This document shows, piece by piece, positions 48,886 through 60,430 of a stretch of DNA of 64,000 bases. The notes under the pieces were generated by a model. It had not been told where the DNA came from, ran no database searches, and worked only from the letters and a program-made list of their open reading frames with translations. Source of the stretch: Liolophura sinensis (lineage: Eukaryota; Mollusca; Polyplacophora; Chitonida; Chitonidae); contig NC_088296.1 of assembly GCF_032854445.1 (NCBI RefSeq), forward strand, positions 27,583,064 to 27,647,063. Direction: 5' to 3'. The translations under genes and the position numbers were made by a program. Every line of letters starts with the position of its first letter. Position 1 is the stretch's first letter.

Positions 48886-49323
48886 TTTTTTGTCTATCTT
48901 CGTGCCTTTTGTAAGCAGCTACATACTGGAGCTCACGCAATGTACTCCTTAACATGAATAACCAGTATGTGAAAGGATAGCACGTGGGTTGGCCGCTTTT
49001 AAGAAACCAAAATATTGGCCTTGTGCGTTTGTTCATTTACACGACACGATCAGTGGTGTACCGAGAGACGACGCGGACGTGAACGTGGACAAAACCCTCG
49101 AGTCGATATTGAGGTGTTATGAGACTCTCACAACACTAATTGGCTTTAAGAAAACTTGGAGAAAAAAGTCCCTACCTGTGTCAATAGACAGTTCTATATT
49201 CATATGGATTTTGTATACTTTGTGTAAATATTAAGGTGTCCTTTCTTTGATATCTCAGTCTTTCTCCATCACAGGTGTGTCCTTTAAGCAGGTGGAAATA
49301 CTATGCTTCGTCCTCATTTGTGA
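48886..49323. other. 5' flank of second Kazal gene
   Basis: A possible acceptor (CCATCACAG, about 49275) and another AG at about 49290 suggest that a 5' non-coding exon may be spliced. No TATA box is asserted. Confidence 0.35.
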
Positions 49324-52300
49324 ATGGCGCCCTACCACGTCCGAACCATGCTAGGACTGTACGCATTACTTGGCCTTCTGGCACTGGGTAAGATACCACA
49401 TACATACATAACATTTGTACTGCACTAAACTGTTGCCAAACCTTCGCGTACAATAAACCTGCCTGGTTGATATATATGTGTAAATTCATCTCTTGATTTC
49501 TCATGCATTTTCAATATTTCTACGTTTCTGACGGACTATCCTTCTAATTCTTCTAACTTTGGACAGTTATATTGCAGCGGACAGCGAGCTGGATGATGTT
49601 GTAAACCTTGCCAGATGTCAGGAATGACCAAGATACGCATTCGTATGGGCCCTGTCAAAAAGTGTTGAGAAAACAAATGCCGAAATTGACACTACCCTGA
49701 AAGTTTGATTGAATTCTCAATCGGACTGTCTTTTGGAGCCTAACTAGCGTGAAATAAGGAACTTCGGTTTGCTGAGTTTTGTGAGCCCTTGAGACATCTT
49801 AACAAGTCACGTAATAGCTAATGTCCCGTCCTCTATTTCCATGGTAGATTTTTACAAAAACGTAAGCCTTTTATATCATTTCGGCGATTAAATAACAACG
49901 GTAATTTTTATGGTAGGCAAATTTTGCACAGTTGTACGGCTGCTGCCTTACTAGAATGCTTGGCGGGGAACACCAAGAACAGTGTTTTAAACTGTTGGTG
50001 TACACTGACAGGTCTTTCAATCTACTGACACAACAGTGTACCGATTCACCGTTTAACCGACGGTGCACTGACTGCAGTCAATCATTCATTTGGTCGGTCC
50101 ATTTACCTCTGCTTGTGTCAGTCCGTTCGTCCGTGAATCCGTCATTCATTCATTCATTCAATCCGTCATTTGGTTCGTCCATTTACCTCTGCTTGTGCCC
50201 CTCCGTTCGTCAGTCAATCCATCATTCATTCAACCTGCCATTTGGTCAGTCCATTTACCTCTGCGTGTGCCCCTCTGTCCGTCAGTGAATTCCTCATTCA
50301 TTCATTCAATCTGTCATTTGGTCAGTCCATTTACCTCTGCGTATGCCCCTCTGTCCGTCAGTGAATCCGTCACTCATTCATTCAACCGGTCATTTGGTCC
50401 GTCCATTTACCTCTGCGTGTGCCCCTCTGTCCGTCAGTCAATCCGTCATTCATTCATTGATTCAATCCGTCATTTGGTTCGTCCATTTACCTCTGCGTGT
50501 GCCCCTCTGTCCGTCAGTCAATCCGTCATTCATTTATTCAATCCGTCATTTGGTCCGTTCATTTACCTCTGCGTGTGCCCCTCCGTTCGTCAGTCAGTCC
50601 GTCACATATTCATTCATTCAATCTGTCATTTGGTCCGTCCATTTACCTCTGCGTGTTCCCCTCTGTTCGTCAGTCAATCCGTCGTTCATTGATTCAGTTA
50701 AATGCTCAGTTTTCCTCTACAGGTCTGGCGCAAGACACTTGTCCTGACTGCTCGTCAATACCTGACTCCCCCGTGTGCGGTACTGATGGGAAGACGTACC
50801 CGACATCCTGCGCCGTGAGCAAACGGAACTGTGATGACCCCAAACTGAAACTGGTAAGTTCTTCTCTGGACACACTCTTGAAAAGCGCTACAACAATAAA
50901 AACAACGTGTATGAGCGACAAAAGAAGATATGAAGCAGCAGTAACGCTGGGATTAGAGGTGTCGCGAGGTCGCGTTCAAAGGCTTATACCGTGGCTAGAT
51001 TCCAGTATTCATTTCTTTATTTTGAAGTTTCTTTACCAAGGCATTGTAGCATAAAGAAATGAAGACACACACTAAAAAGAGACAATTTATAAAAAAACCC
51101 CAGAAATCCGGATAAAATTGATCTGTCAACTCACAATCTGTTATCCCCTGAATGCATCAGTCAGATTATACCGTCACTGAATGCATCAGTCAGATTATAC
51201 CGTCACTGAATGCATCAGTCAGATTATACCGTCACTGAATGCATCAGTCAGATTACACCGTCACTGAATGCATCAGTCAGATTATACCGTCACTGAATGC
51301 ATCAGTCAGGTTATACCGTCACTGAATGCATCAGTCAGATTATACCGTCACTGAATGCATCAGTCAGATTACACCGTCACTGAATGCATCAGTCAGGTTA
51401 TACCGTCACTGAATGCATCAGTCAGATTACACCGTCACTGAATGCATCAGTCAGGTTATACCATCACTGAATGCATCAGTCAGATTATACCGTCACTGAA
51501 TGCATCAGTCAGATTATACCGTCACTGAATGCATCAGTCAGATTATACCGTCACTGAATGCATCAGTCAGGTTATACCGTCACTGAATGCATCAGTCAGA
51601 TTATACCATCACTGAATGCATCAGTCAGATTACACCGTCACTGAATGCATCAGTCAGATTATACCGTCACTGAATGCATCAGTCAGATTATACCGTCACT
51701 GAATGCATCAGTCAGATTATACCGTCACTGAATGCATCAGTCAGGTTATACCGTCACTGAATGCATCAGTCAGATTATACCGTCACTGAATGCATCAGTC
51801 AGATTATACCGTCACTGAATGTATCAGTCAGATTATACCGTCACTGAATGCATCAGTCAGATTATACCGTCACTGAATGCATCAGTCAGGTTATACCGTC
51901 ACTGAATGCATCAGTCAGATTATACCATCACTGAATGCATCAGTCAGGTTATACCGTCACTGAATGCATCAGTCAGATTATACCGTCACTGAATGCATCA
52001 GTCAGATTATACCGTCACTTTCACCGGATAATCGCACGGTAATTAATTTGTCCCTTCTAAGAACATATTAACATCTATCAACCAGCCAATTGATCATCAT
52101 CTGGAACAATTCCAGAGTGAAACAATCAACTAACCAACAAGCTTATGTATAACTGTCCACCAGCGGTCATTTGCGCAATGAATTCTTACAATAAACCGCT
52201 GTTCCTATTGTGTCCTCTCCTGATGTGTGCGGGTAGGTTTGGCAGCAGCCTGCGAATGGTCGTTGATTTCACCTGGTCTCTGTCCGATTTCCCTCCACCA

Positions 52301-55300
52301 TAATGCTGACCGTCGCCGTATAAGTGAAATATTCTTGAGCACGGCGTAAAACACCAATCATATAAATAAATAAATAAATAAATAAATATGTTCTTGGAAT
52401 TAGCTTACCTTTCTCAAGAGAATTAAAAATGAAGTTTATTAATTTAAGGAGAGGATTTTTCTCTAAAACTTTTAACTTTTATCAGATTTGTTTGATCAGT
52501 CTTAATGAATGAATAAAGGAAAACAGTTCCATATACACCGGAGACTTCCATTCATCTTTTCCCAGGGAATCCTATACAAAGGCGCATGCGTGGATTATGT
52601 GGGGACTTTCCCACAGCCCATACAGCCTCAGCCCCAAACCGTGTATGCGCCCATCGATTGTTCCCTCTGGCCCGGTCCGAGGGAAGCTCCCTGCCCCAGG
52701 AACCTGGACAGACGCTGCGGTAACGACCTGACCAACTACTTTAACGAGTGTGAGATGTGTCGCACTGGAAAGGGAGCTCTGAACACCAGACATAAAGGTA
52801 GCAGTCTAGACTCGTTGTGGGAAGAAGTCGTTTTTAGGTTACACCATGCGCAATTTGGGGAATTTTCTCCACGATTTGCCCCCGAACTGAAAAGTGAAGG
52901 ATTGGGTAATACTGCCACACAGACAGTTTAAGTTGTTGAAATACTATAAGTATTTGCTCTGCTTTTTTTGCGTCTAGATAAATTATGTCGGAATTTTATC
53001 TGTTTTGGATAGAACTGAAATCTTTTGCCCTGTGTTACTACGATCCCACCTGAGTGTTACAAAGGTGACAAAATCCTACCGCTTCACTTCTAACAATCAC
53101 AGCTCAAAACATGTTGGTCATCGTGCCATGGTTTTTTGCTATGTTGATGACACGTGCTGCTATGACGTGGTAGCACGTGCTATGTTGATGGCACGTGCTG
53201 CTATGACGTGGCAGCACGTGCTATGTTGATGGCACGTGCTGCTATGACGTGGCAGCACGTGGAAGTCAGTAGATGTATATTATTGAGATGGAAATTGGGA
53301 TATTTACTACATAAATTGTTAGGGAAATCATTGCGCTCATCTAACATTTATAGGGCCTGTACGGGTTGTCTAACGTTATATTTTCTCCGCGTGGTGGCGC
53401 GGGCGCATATAGCCTACCGGAAGTTGGGGAATAAGCAGAGCGGTTTAATTATGATAAATGCTTGGTGCGATGTAAGTGGACTAATGACACATATGTCTGT
53501 TGCCGGGAAAAATCCCATGAACAAATAACGTGTCCATGCCCTATTCGAGGCTTTCTTTTCGGAGCCTTAATTTGAAGTCAAATATTTCCCCGTAATTTTT
53601 GTAATCTGTAAATTAAGTGGTAGTGTCACTTTAAGTCTACCTGGAGTAAAAGACTTTGCAACAGATAGCAACATCGCTGCAATATGGCTGTAATATTGCT
53701 GCAATCTGGCTGTAATATGGCTGTAATATTGCTAGTTTGGAGAAAAAAACATAATCATTTATCAATTGAAACGGTTTCGTAACATAAAGTGGGACATGGT
53801 TATTTCTTATTTCATTGATGATTTACGCCGTACTCAAGAATATTTCACTTATACGACAGCCGCCAGCATTATGGTAGGAAGAAAGCAGCAGAGCCCGGGG
53901 GAAACTTACGACTATCCGCAAGCTGCTGGAATGCGATATGACATTTTCGTGGACTGGCTTGTTTTGGCAGTTATATCAGGTGGCAGTTATTTTCGTATTC
54001 CTATGAGCTGTGTTATAATGATTTAACAACCCTTTTAACCTGGACGTCGTATACCAGCGGTTAAATAATATTGGGCGTACAGAATCAATAATTGTAAGGC
54101 GAACACCGTCCTACCCAATGATTATACTCAGTTATAAATATTTATCATACATAGTTATCAGTTATAAATATTTATCATACATTGTTATCAGTTATATATT
54201 CCCGGGGTTTTTTATTCTACTATTATTCAATGAATTTGTGTGTGTATTCAGCGGGCCAGTAGATGATAGCTGTTTTTTTCACATAGTCTACACATCAGAC
54301 CATGTAAAATTATTTTACAATAATAATTGATTGATTTATTTATTCATTTGAATGGTGTTTTACGCCGTACTCAGTAATATTTTACTTATACGACGGCGGT
54401 CAGCATTATGGTGGGAGGAAACCGGGCAAAGCCCGGGGATAACCCACAACCATCCGCAGGTTGCTGGAAGACCTTCCCACGCAATAATAATTGACAATAA
54501 CAAGGTATATACATACAAGTTCAGCCTGCGGATTGTCGTCGGTTTCCTCAGGCTCTACCCGGTTTCCTCCAACCATAATGCTAACCACCGTCGTATACGG
54601 AAAATATACTTTGGCGAGGCGTAAATCACCCATCAAGTAAATAAATACATTGAAATCGTTTAGCATTCAGAGCATATAGTTCAGTTTCCTTCGTACCTAA
54701 AACAGTGTTAAAATAAAAACTATAACAAAAATATGGAATGTGTGTTTGCATGTTTTGGGGTTTTACGTCGTACTTGACAATTCCTCGTTTGTATGACGAC
54801 GCGGTGTCATTAAGACGACACTGTGTCATTATGACGACGCGGTGTCTTTAAAACGACGCTATGTCATTAAGACGACGCGGTGTCATTAAGACGACGCGGT
54901 GTCATTAAAACGACGAGGTGTCATTAAGACGAGGAGATGTCATTAAGACGACGAGGTATCGGCCACAAGTATCATTTTGAAGTTTTTAGTATGATCCCAG
55001 ATTTCCCGACTTGTAGTCGAACTCTCTATAAACCTCAGGCCCACCGTAGCGGTGTAACAAAAATATGGACACTAATTAAACATTTGAAGAGAATTAGTCT
55101 TACAGAGCCATACATATATCTTTGCAATTGTTTGTTTTCATTTTGTTCAATGTCAAGATAAGACTAAAAGAAGCAAATCCTCATTTTTTCGGTCACCTCT
55201 TAGTGAGAGGACAAGTCAATGTTACAACTAAGTGTACAGAGAATGACGTAGACAGAGAACGACGTAGAAAGAGAACGACGTAGACAGAGAACGACGTAGA

Positions 55301-55998
55301 CAGAGAACGACGTAGACATAGAATAATAATGTTGTAAAGGTATGTTGTGTGCACTGGAGAGAATGACGTTTGTGAAAACACGTTATGCACACGAACAAGG
55401 GAGCTTAATATAACACTCGGGTGCTCCTAAATACGGCTGTTCACACGTGTATGCCTCCTGTACTTATAATGTACGTATTCTGCAGGGCTGTGTACGGACT
55501 ATGAACTAGCGCTGAGTGGTAAGGCGTATCCTGTCTTCGCCAGACTGGCTCCTAGAGAGATCGCTCCTATTGTCTTCCCCAGAAAGGTAAGTGCGAACAT
55601 GTATTTATTTATTTTATTTAATGGTTAGTCTAAATGGGTCGCTGAAAAAGTTCTGAAACAAGAAAAACGTGTACATATAACAGTACAGGCTGCTACATGC
55701 ATAGATCCACTTTATGATCAGACTTGTACAATATATTGCGTGTACTAGACTTCCATACTTTTGCAACAGGTTAACTGTTGAAGCTCTCCAAAAGACATAT
55801 CGTAAGTGTCTTTCCATTTTTCAGCCTGACTGCAGGGACGCGTTTATCCCCTGCCCGAGGGTGTACGGCATGGACGTGTGTGGCACGGACGGGGTGACCT
55901 ACAGTAGTGAATGTGACCTGTGTAACCTTAAGAGAGCCAAAGAAGTTCGCGGCGAAACATTCGACGTCATGATTGTCAAGATGGGTGGGATTTGTTAA
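49324..55998 (+). CDS. Secreted three-domain Kazal-type serine protease inhibitor (second gene)
   Basis: Exons 49348-49387 (or from the in-frame ATG at 49324), 50723-50853, 52566-52797, 55486-55586 and 55825-55998 join in phases 1, 0, 1, 0 to 678 nt, 225 residues plus stop (233 with the upstream Met). The signal peptide is MLGLYALLGLLALG. The three Kazal domains show CGTDGKTYPTSC, CGNDLTNYFNEC and CGTDGVTYSSEC, each with six cysteines. Inferred P1 residues are Ser, Arg and Arg, so domains 2 and 3 may be trypsin-type inhibitors. That is a different specificity set from the first gene. The downstream tandem duplicate of exons 4-5 could provide an alternative 3' end. Confidence 0.9.
49348..49387 (+). 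CDS. Kazal gene 2 exon 1 (signal peptide)
   Basis: MLGLYALLGLLAL then G|GTAAGA. An in-frame ATG 24 nt upstream (49324) would add MAPYHVRT. The shorter form gives a more typical signal peptide. Confidence 0.78.
49388..50082. other. Left part of Kazal gene 2 intron 1
   Basis: No repeat or exon recognised. Confidence 0.4.
50083..50695. repeat. About 75-bp pyrimidine-rich satellite abutting exon 2 acceptor
   Basis: About eight units containing GTCATTTGGTCCGTCCATTT and 'ACCTCTGCGTGTGCCCCTC', ending about 27 nt before the acceptor at 50721-50722. The last unit may contribute the branch-point region. Confidence 0.92.
50723..50853 (+). CDS. Kazal gene 2 exon 2 (most of domain 1)
   Basis: Acceptor CCTCTACAG ends at 50722. 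Encodes LAQDTCPDCSS to SKRNCDDPKLKL. Donor CTG|GTAAGT. Confidence 0.92.
51145..52020. repeat. 29-bp minisatellite, about 30 copies, Kazal gene 2 intron 2
   Basis: Unit TGAATGCATCAGTCAGATTA plus 'TACCGTCAC', very homogeneous apart from recurring A/G and T/C variants. Confidence 0.97.
52228..52388 (+). mobile_element. Family A SINE (body and tail), intron 2 of Kazal gene 2
   Basis: Plus-oriented copy: GGCAGCAGCCTGCGAATGG, 'CCACCATAATGCTGACC', 'TAAGTGAAATATTCTTGAG', ending TAAATAAATAAATA. The tRNA-like head is missing. Confidence 0.85.
52566..52797 (+). CDS. Kazal gene 2 exon 3 (end of domain 1, most of domain 2)
   Basis: Acceptor TTTTCCCAG ends at 52565. Encodes GILYKGACVDY to CGNDLTNYFNECEMC. 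Donor AAAG|GTAGC. It is 232 nt, the same as in gene 1. Confidence 0.92.
52798..53127. other. Kazal gene 2 intron 3, first part
   Basis: No recognised feature. Confidence 0.35.
53128..53262. repeat. 42-bp repeat, three copies, carrying paired CACGTG hexamers
   Basis: Units read GCACGTGCTGCTATGACGTG then 'GCAGCACGTGCTATGTTGATG'. Each has two E-box-type palindromes around a TGACGTGG. Confidence 0.88.
53263..53804. other. Intron 3 sequence; small TGTAATAT(T/G)GCTGCAAT repeats near 53680
   Basis: Short irregular repeats near 53680-53735. No exon recognised. Confidence 0.4.
53805..53930 (-). mobile_element. Family A SINE (body and tail)
   Basis: TTTACGCCGTACTCAAGAAT to CCGCAAGCTGCTGGA. It stops close to where the short copies at 16236 and 18656 stop. 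Confidence 0.8.
54331..54481 (-). mobile_element. Family A SINE, 151-bp truncated copy
   Basis: Flanked by perfect 13-bp duplications CAATAATAATTGA (54318-54330 and 54482-54494). The 5' end lies at CGTGGGAAGG on the minus strand, slightly longer than the short copies. Confidence 0.9.
54515..54648 (+). mobile_element. Family A SINE (body and tail), opposite orientation
   Basis: GCCTGCGGATTGTCGTCGG, 'CCAACCATAATGCTAACC' and the tail CATCAAGTAAATAAATA. With 54331-54481 it forms an inverted SINE pair separated by about 33 bp. Confidence 0.85.
54748..54960. repeat. 18-19-bp repeat (GACGACGCGGTGTCATTAA) after a SINE C tail
   Basis: A family C-type tail (GGGGTTTTACGTCGTACTTG) runs directly into about nine copies of the repeat. 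The array probably grew from the end of the element's ATGACGACG. Confidence 0.75.
55238..55322. repeat. 16-bp repeat (GACGTAGACAGAGAAC), about 5 copies
   Basis: Short tandem array in intron 3 of Kazal gene 2. Confidence 0.85.
55486..55586 (+). CDS. Kazal gene 2 exon 4 (linker)
   Basis: Acceptor TATTCTGCAG ends at 55485. Encodes GLCTDYELALSG to REIAPIVFPRK. Donor AAG|GTAAGT. Confidence 0.9.
55825..55998 (+). CDS. Kazal gene 2 exon 5 (domain 3 and stop)
   Basis: Acceptor ATTTTTCAG ends at 55824. Encodes PDCRDAFIPC, CGTDGVTYSSEC and VKMGGIC, then TAA. Confidence 0.92.
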   Translation, partial: PDCRDAFIPCPRVYGMDVCGTDGVTYSSECDLCNLKRAKEVRGETFDVMIVKMGGIC

Positions 55999-56056
55999 AT
56001 GCTACGTCTACGTCCCAGCTCCACGTGTAATTGTTCCACCATGACGATTGTAAACT

Positions 56057-56062
56057 AATAAA
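56057..56062 (+). terminator. Polyadenylation signal, Kazal gene 2
   Basis: AATAAA 59 nt after the stop, followed by a genomic run of ten A at 56070-56079. Confidence 0.7.
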
Positions 56063-56409
56063 GCTTTTGAAAAAAAAAACGTATAAAGATTTTCTCTCCA
56101 CGTTTTACTGGAAAAATACACTTCTTGGAGTACCTCAATTCTTTTTATTTGTCAGACATATCCAATTACCAGTTTCTCTTTTTCTCACATCTGGTAATAA
56201 ACATATTTTCATATGTTTTGAAATCCCGAGAAAAATGGGAGAGAAATGTAATTTTTTGTTTTCAGTTTATTAATATATGTCCCAGTCGGACTACGTGTTG
56301 GATATGTATTTCTGAAATAATAGGCCACCGATGAAAAACGTCAGAATTTTGTCCTGGCAACTGGGGTTTTCCTCCAGTAAGTTTCCTGTATGCCACCTTT
56401 GACCGGACG

Positions 56410-56625
56410 AGGGTTTACGTCGGAATATTAGCCCGAGGCTTACTGCATCTAACAGCCTCATCTATCGACCTCATCTAACCTCATCTATGGACCTCATCTA
56501 ACCTCATCTAACGACCTCGTCGGAATGTTAGCCCGAGGCTTACTCCATCTAACAACCTCATCTATCGACCTCATCTAACCTCATCTAACGACCTTCTCTA
56601 ACCTCATCCATCCTCTCTCTCATCT
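56410..56625. repeat. Irregular CCTCATCTAAC repeat cluster
   Basis: Present in unit A only. It lies inside the 661 bp missing from unit B. Confidence 0.8.
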
Positions 56626-57319
56626 CATCTAACAATAGATTGTTACACAGCTAACGTAAGATGCGGGAGATGCAAATTATAAAAAAACGCATTTCCATCA
56701 ATTTTTAAACCCTCTACAAATCCAGCTTCACGTCGTTTAATAGTTATGTCCAAGTCCAGCACCCAGAGCCAGGTTGTTGTCCAAGTGTTTATGTATTTTT
56801 CTTATACAGAATATTTCCGCACGTCCTGTTCTAAAACTGCATCAAATCTGCCCGAAACTAACATCGTCACAATTCACATAACGACAATAAAATTGGCATT
56901 TTGTTTCAAACACATATACACTTATGTTATATTCTTTAAACTCTAGACAGAAAAATGTAGAGATAAAATTTCATGGGCCGTAACCTTGACTTAGCGACAG
57001 ATCTCACCTGACAGACTGCTATTTACAGTGCACCTAGCCTATTAGCCTTTTGTGAACACATTTAGTACAGTTATAAGGGCTCTATCAGCATGAGCGCTCA
57101 TTCACCTGGTACATGTACTTATAATGTATTAAAATTATAAATATGTATGTAAAAACATATAAATGACAATAATTCTGTCTGTTTGGATTAAGACAGGTGT
57201 ATATTTCCTCTGCGTCTACCGTCAATTTACAGCGAAGTAATTGCACACATTCACGTCAGTATGCATAGTTTAGGCGCTACGTTCGTTTGTTCCTACCCTT
57301 ATCCTCCTAACATGTATTA

Positions 57320-58700
57320 AGGTGTCCTTGAGGTATACTTGAGGAACATTTGAGGTGTACCATTGGGCTATAGCATATCTAAACTGAGGTGTGTCTAGGG
57401 TATGCTTGAGGTGTATTTGAGATGTACTGAAGGTGTATTTGGGGTACAATTATGCAAACCAGTGCCTCAAGTACACATATAGTACAACTCAGTGGAGGTG
57501 TACCCTATAAATATAAGGTAAAAATATGAGGCACAAGGTGTATTGGAGGTACATGCTTATAGGCAAGGTGAATGTACTCTGTTTTCACTTTTGTTTTGAT
57601 AGAAAACAAGCTCAAAGCACTTAAATATTGGCTGTATAAATTATAGATAAATTTAAATAAGTTTGCGCATGCTGTTCTCTATTTACAGTGCATGTATCTG
57701 TAAATCTCAGTTGATTTACAACAAAGGCAGTGACAAACATTTACATAAAGCTTTCTAGCTGCCTGATCAAAATTCTGTGGTACTCCTGTTCTATGCCCAT
57801 TAGAACTGTCCATGTGCCCAAACATGTTACAAATTCTGTCCCAGGAAGCATCAATCCGTGCATAACTGGGCTGTTTTCCCACAGCCTGGAATATATATGC
57901 ACATTGTTCAGGGCAGCCATCTTGGAATAATCAGGGGTAAATATATACGCGCTCTGTGACTGGTCAATATTCGCACACTGAATGGCAAGTTAGTGTTCGG
58001 TTGGACAAAGGCTTACATTTATTTAGTAAATCTTTTTCATTTTTTGCACAAAAACTTTTGTAATTTTATATTCAACATTTTGTCTGAAGTAAAATGTCTA
58101 AATCTTATCTCTTAATTGTTTTAAAACTTTAAAAAAGAGTATGAGGTGTACCTGAGACACATGACCACTAAATTATTTTCAAAACCTGCCAAAATTCTTA
58201 AGGAACACCTGAGGTACATCATTTAGTTTTTTTTTCAAACTTTCAAAGTTTTTAAGTTAAACGTGAGGTACATCATTTACTTATTTTTCAAACTTTCAAA
58301 GTTTCTAAGATAAACGTGAGGTACATTTACTTATTTTTCAGACTTTCAAAGTTTCTAAGATAAACGTGAGGTACATCATTCTTATTTTTCAGACTTTCAA
58401 AGTTTCTAAGATAAACGTGAGGTACATCATTGACTTATTTTTCAAACTTTCAAAGTTTCTAAGATAAACGTGAGGTACATCATTGACTTATTTTTCAAAC
58501 TTTCAAAGTTTCTAAGATAAATGTGAGGTACATCATTTACCTTTTTTAAACGTTCAAAGTTTATAAAGTGAACTTGAGGTACATTTTCTAAGTTGATTTT
58601 CTGTGAAAGTTGCTGAGGCGTATTTGAGGTACTTTATTTTATATTAAAAAACCGCTCAAAAACTCTCAAAGTTTCGAAGTTGTAACTGAGGTACATCTTC
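57320..58700. repeat. Region rich in TGAGGTRYA motifs around an open-frame remnant
   Basis: The left flank (57320-57560) has many GAGGTGTA/GAGGTACA motifs. The right flank (58140-58700) has about ten 51-53-bp units with CGTGAGGTACATCATT and 'CAAACTTTCAAAGTTTCTAAG'. Between them a minus-strand frame (57679-57882: ASWDRICNMFGHMDSSNG) loosely resembles a Myb/SANT-like segment. It might be a degenerate DNA transposon with subterminal repeats, but this is not established. It is also present in unit B. Confidence 0.45.
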
Positions 58701-58894
58701 TAAGTGTTGACAATTAATCTGCTAAACTGAAGGTTACTCCAGACATTGAATTCATGGAATACGTCATGTTGCACTCAGACAAGCTCATGTAGAAGATGAC
58801 AAAGGAATGTATGAAACAAGACAAAGGGATTACAGTGTGCACACACTCAAATACACGTAACATGTGAAGCTGGGATACCTGTATGACATCAACG

Positions 58895-59370
58895 CGAAAG
58901 TCTTGCGTGTATCTGCATTTCTAGGACAACATGAGGAGAAGTGTCTGGCCTGGTGTCACATTCAAAGGGTAGCAGGAAGATAACGTAGAAATCTTGTGTG
59001 TATCTGCATTTCTAGGACAACATGAGGAGAAGTGTCTGGCCCAGTGTCACATTCAAAGGGTAGCAGGAAGATAACGTAGAAATCTTGTGTGTATCTGCAT
59101 TTCTAGGACAACATGAGGAGAAGTGTCTGGTCTGGTGTCACATTCAAGGGACAGCAAATTTGTGGACATAAGGAAGATGACGTAATAATCTTGTGTGTAT
59201 CGGCATTTCTTGGACAACATGAGGAGAAATGTCTGGTCTTGTGTCACATTCAAAGGACAGCAGGAAGATAACGTGGAAATCTTGTGTGTATCTGCATTTC
59301 TAGAACAACATGACGAGAAGTGTCTGGTCCGATGTCATATTCAAGGCAGAGTAAATTTGTGGACATAAGG
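58895..59370. repeat. About 90-bp tandem repeat, 5-6 copies
   Basis: Units contain CTTGTGTGTATCTGCATTTC and 'ACAACATGAGGAGAAGTGTCTGG'. Repeated in unit B at about 63232-63700. Confidence 0.92.
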
Positions 59371-59709
59371 AATGTAGGAAGTGGTGGGCAGGGGAGGGAT
59401 AAAATGTCTGGTGGTACATTCAGACGTTAACAAATTAAATGACATAGGTAGAGGTGTCAGGCCTGGGGTCGCACTTAATGGACAAAAACGGTCGTAATGT
59501 GGAGAGGGGTCCGGTCTGGTGTCCCACTTAATGGACAAAAAAATTGTGATAATCAGGCAAGGCGATGATAAAAGACAATAAAATCTGGTATCATAGATGA
59601 AACTGCATCTACGGTGATTCACTGAAGCGAAAATACATGTTAATGGCTAGTGTTCGTGACACATGTATAAACAGCACGACAAGGATGTCTTGATATGGTT
59701 ATAGGACCG

Positions 59710-60348
59710 TCATGGGATGACACACGTACCACAACATGACCTGGTCGTCAGGGGATGACACACGTGCCACAACATGACCTGGTCGTCAGGAGATGACACA
59801 CGTACCACAACATGACCTGGTCGTCAGGGGATGACACATGTGCCACAACATGACCTGCTCGTCAGGAGATGACACACGTGCCACAACATGACCTGGTCGT
59901 CAGGGGATGACACACGTACCACAACATGACCTGGTCGTCAGGAGATGACACACGTACCACAACATGACCTGCTCGTCAGGGGATGCCACACGTACCACAA
60001 CATGACCTGGTCGTCAGGGGATGACACACGTGCCACAACATGACCTGCTCGTCTGGAGATGACACACGTACCACAACATGACCTGGTCGTCAGGGGATGA
60101 CACACGTGCCACAACATGACCTGGTCGTCTGGAGATGACACACGTACCACAACGTAACCTGGTCGTCAGGGGATGACATAGGTGCCACAACATGACCTGG
60201 TCGTCTGGGGAAAATACACGTACCACAACATGACCTGCTCGTCAGGGGATGACACACGTACCACAACATGACCTGCTCGTCTGGGGATGACACACGTACC
60301 ACAACATGACCTGGTCGTCAGGGGATGACACACGTACCACAACATGAC
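59710..60348. repeat. 38-bp minisatellite, about 17 copies, ending at the duplication junction
   Basis: Unit CTGGTCGTCAGGGGATGACA plus 'CACGTACCACAACATGAC'. The last copy is cut at 60348, where unit B starts. Confidence 0.95.
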
Positions 60349-60430
60349 CTTAATATAACACTCGGGTGCTCCTAAATACGGCTGTTCACACGTGTATGCC
60401 TCCTGTACTTATAATGTACGTATTCTGCAG

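Larger units (their letters stand above)
55404..60348 (+). repeat. Segmental tandem duplication, unit A (4945 bp)
   Basis: Begins CTTAATATAACACTCGGG in intron 3 and contains exons 4-5, the 3' end and 3' flanking repeats of Kazal gene 2. The same sequence restarts at 60349. Confidence 0.95.
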
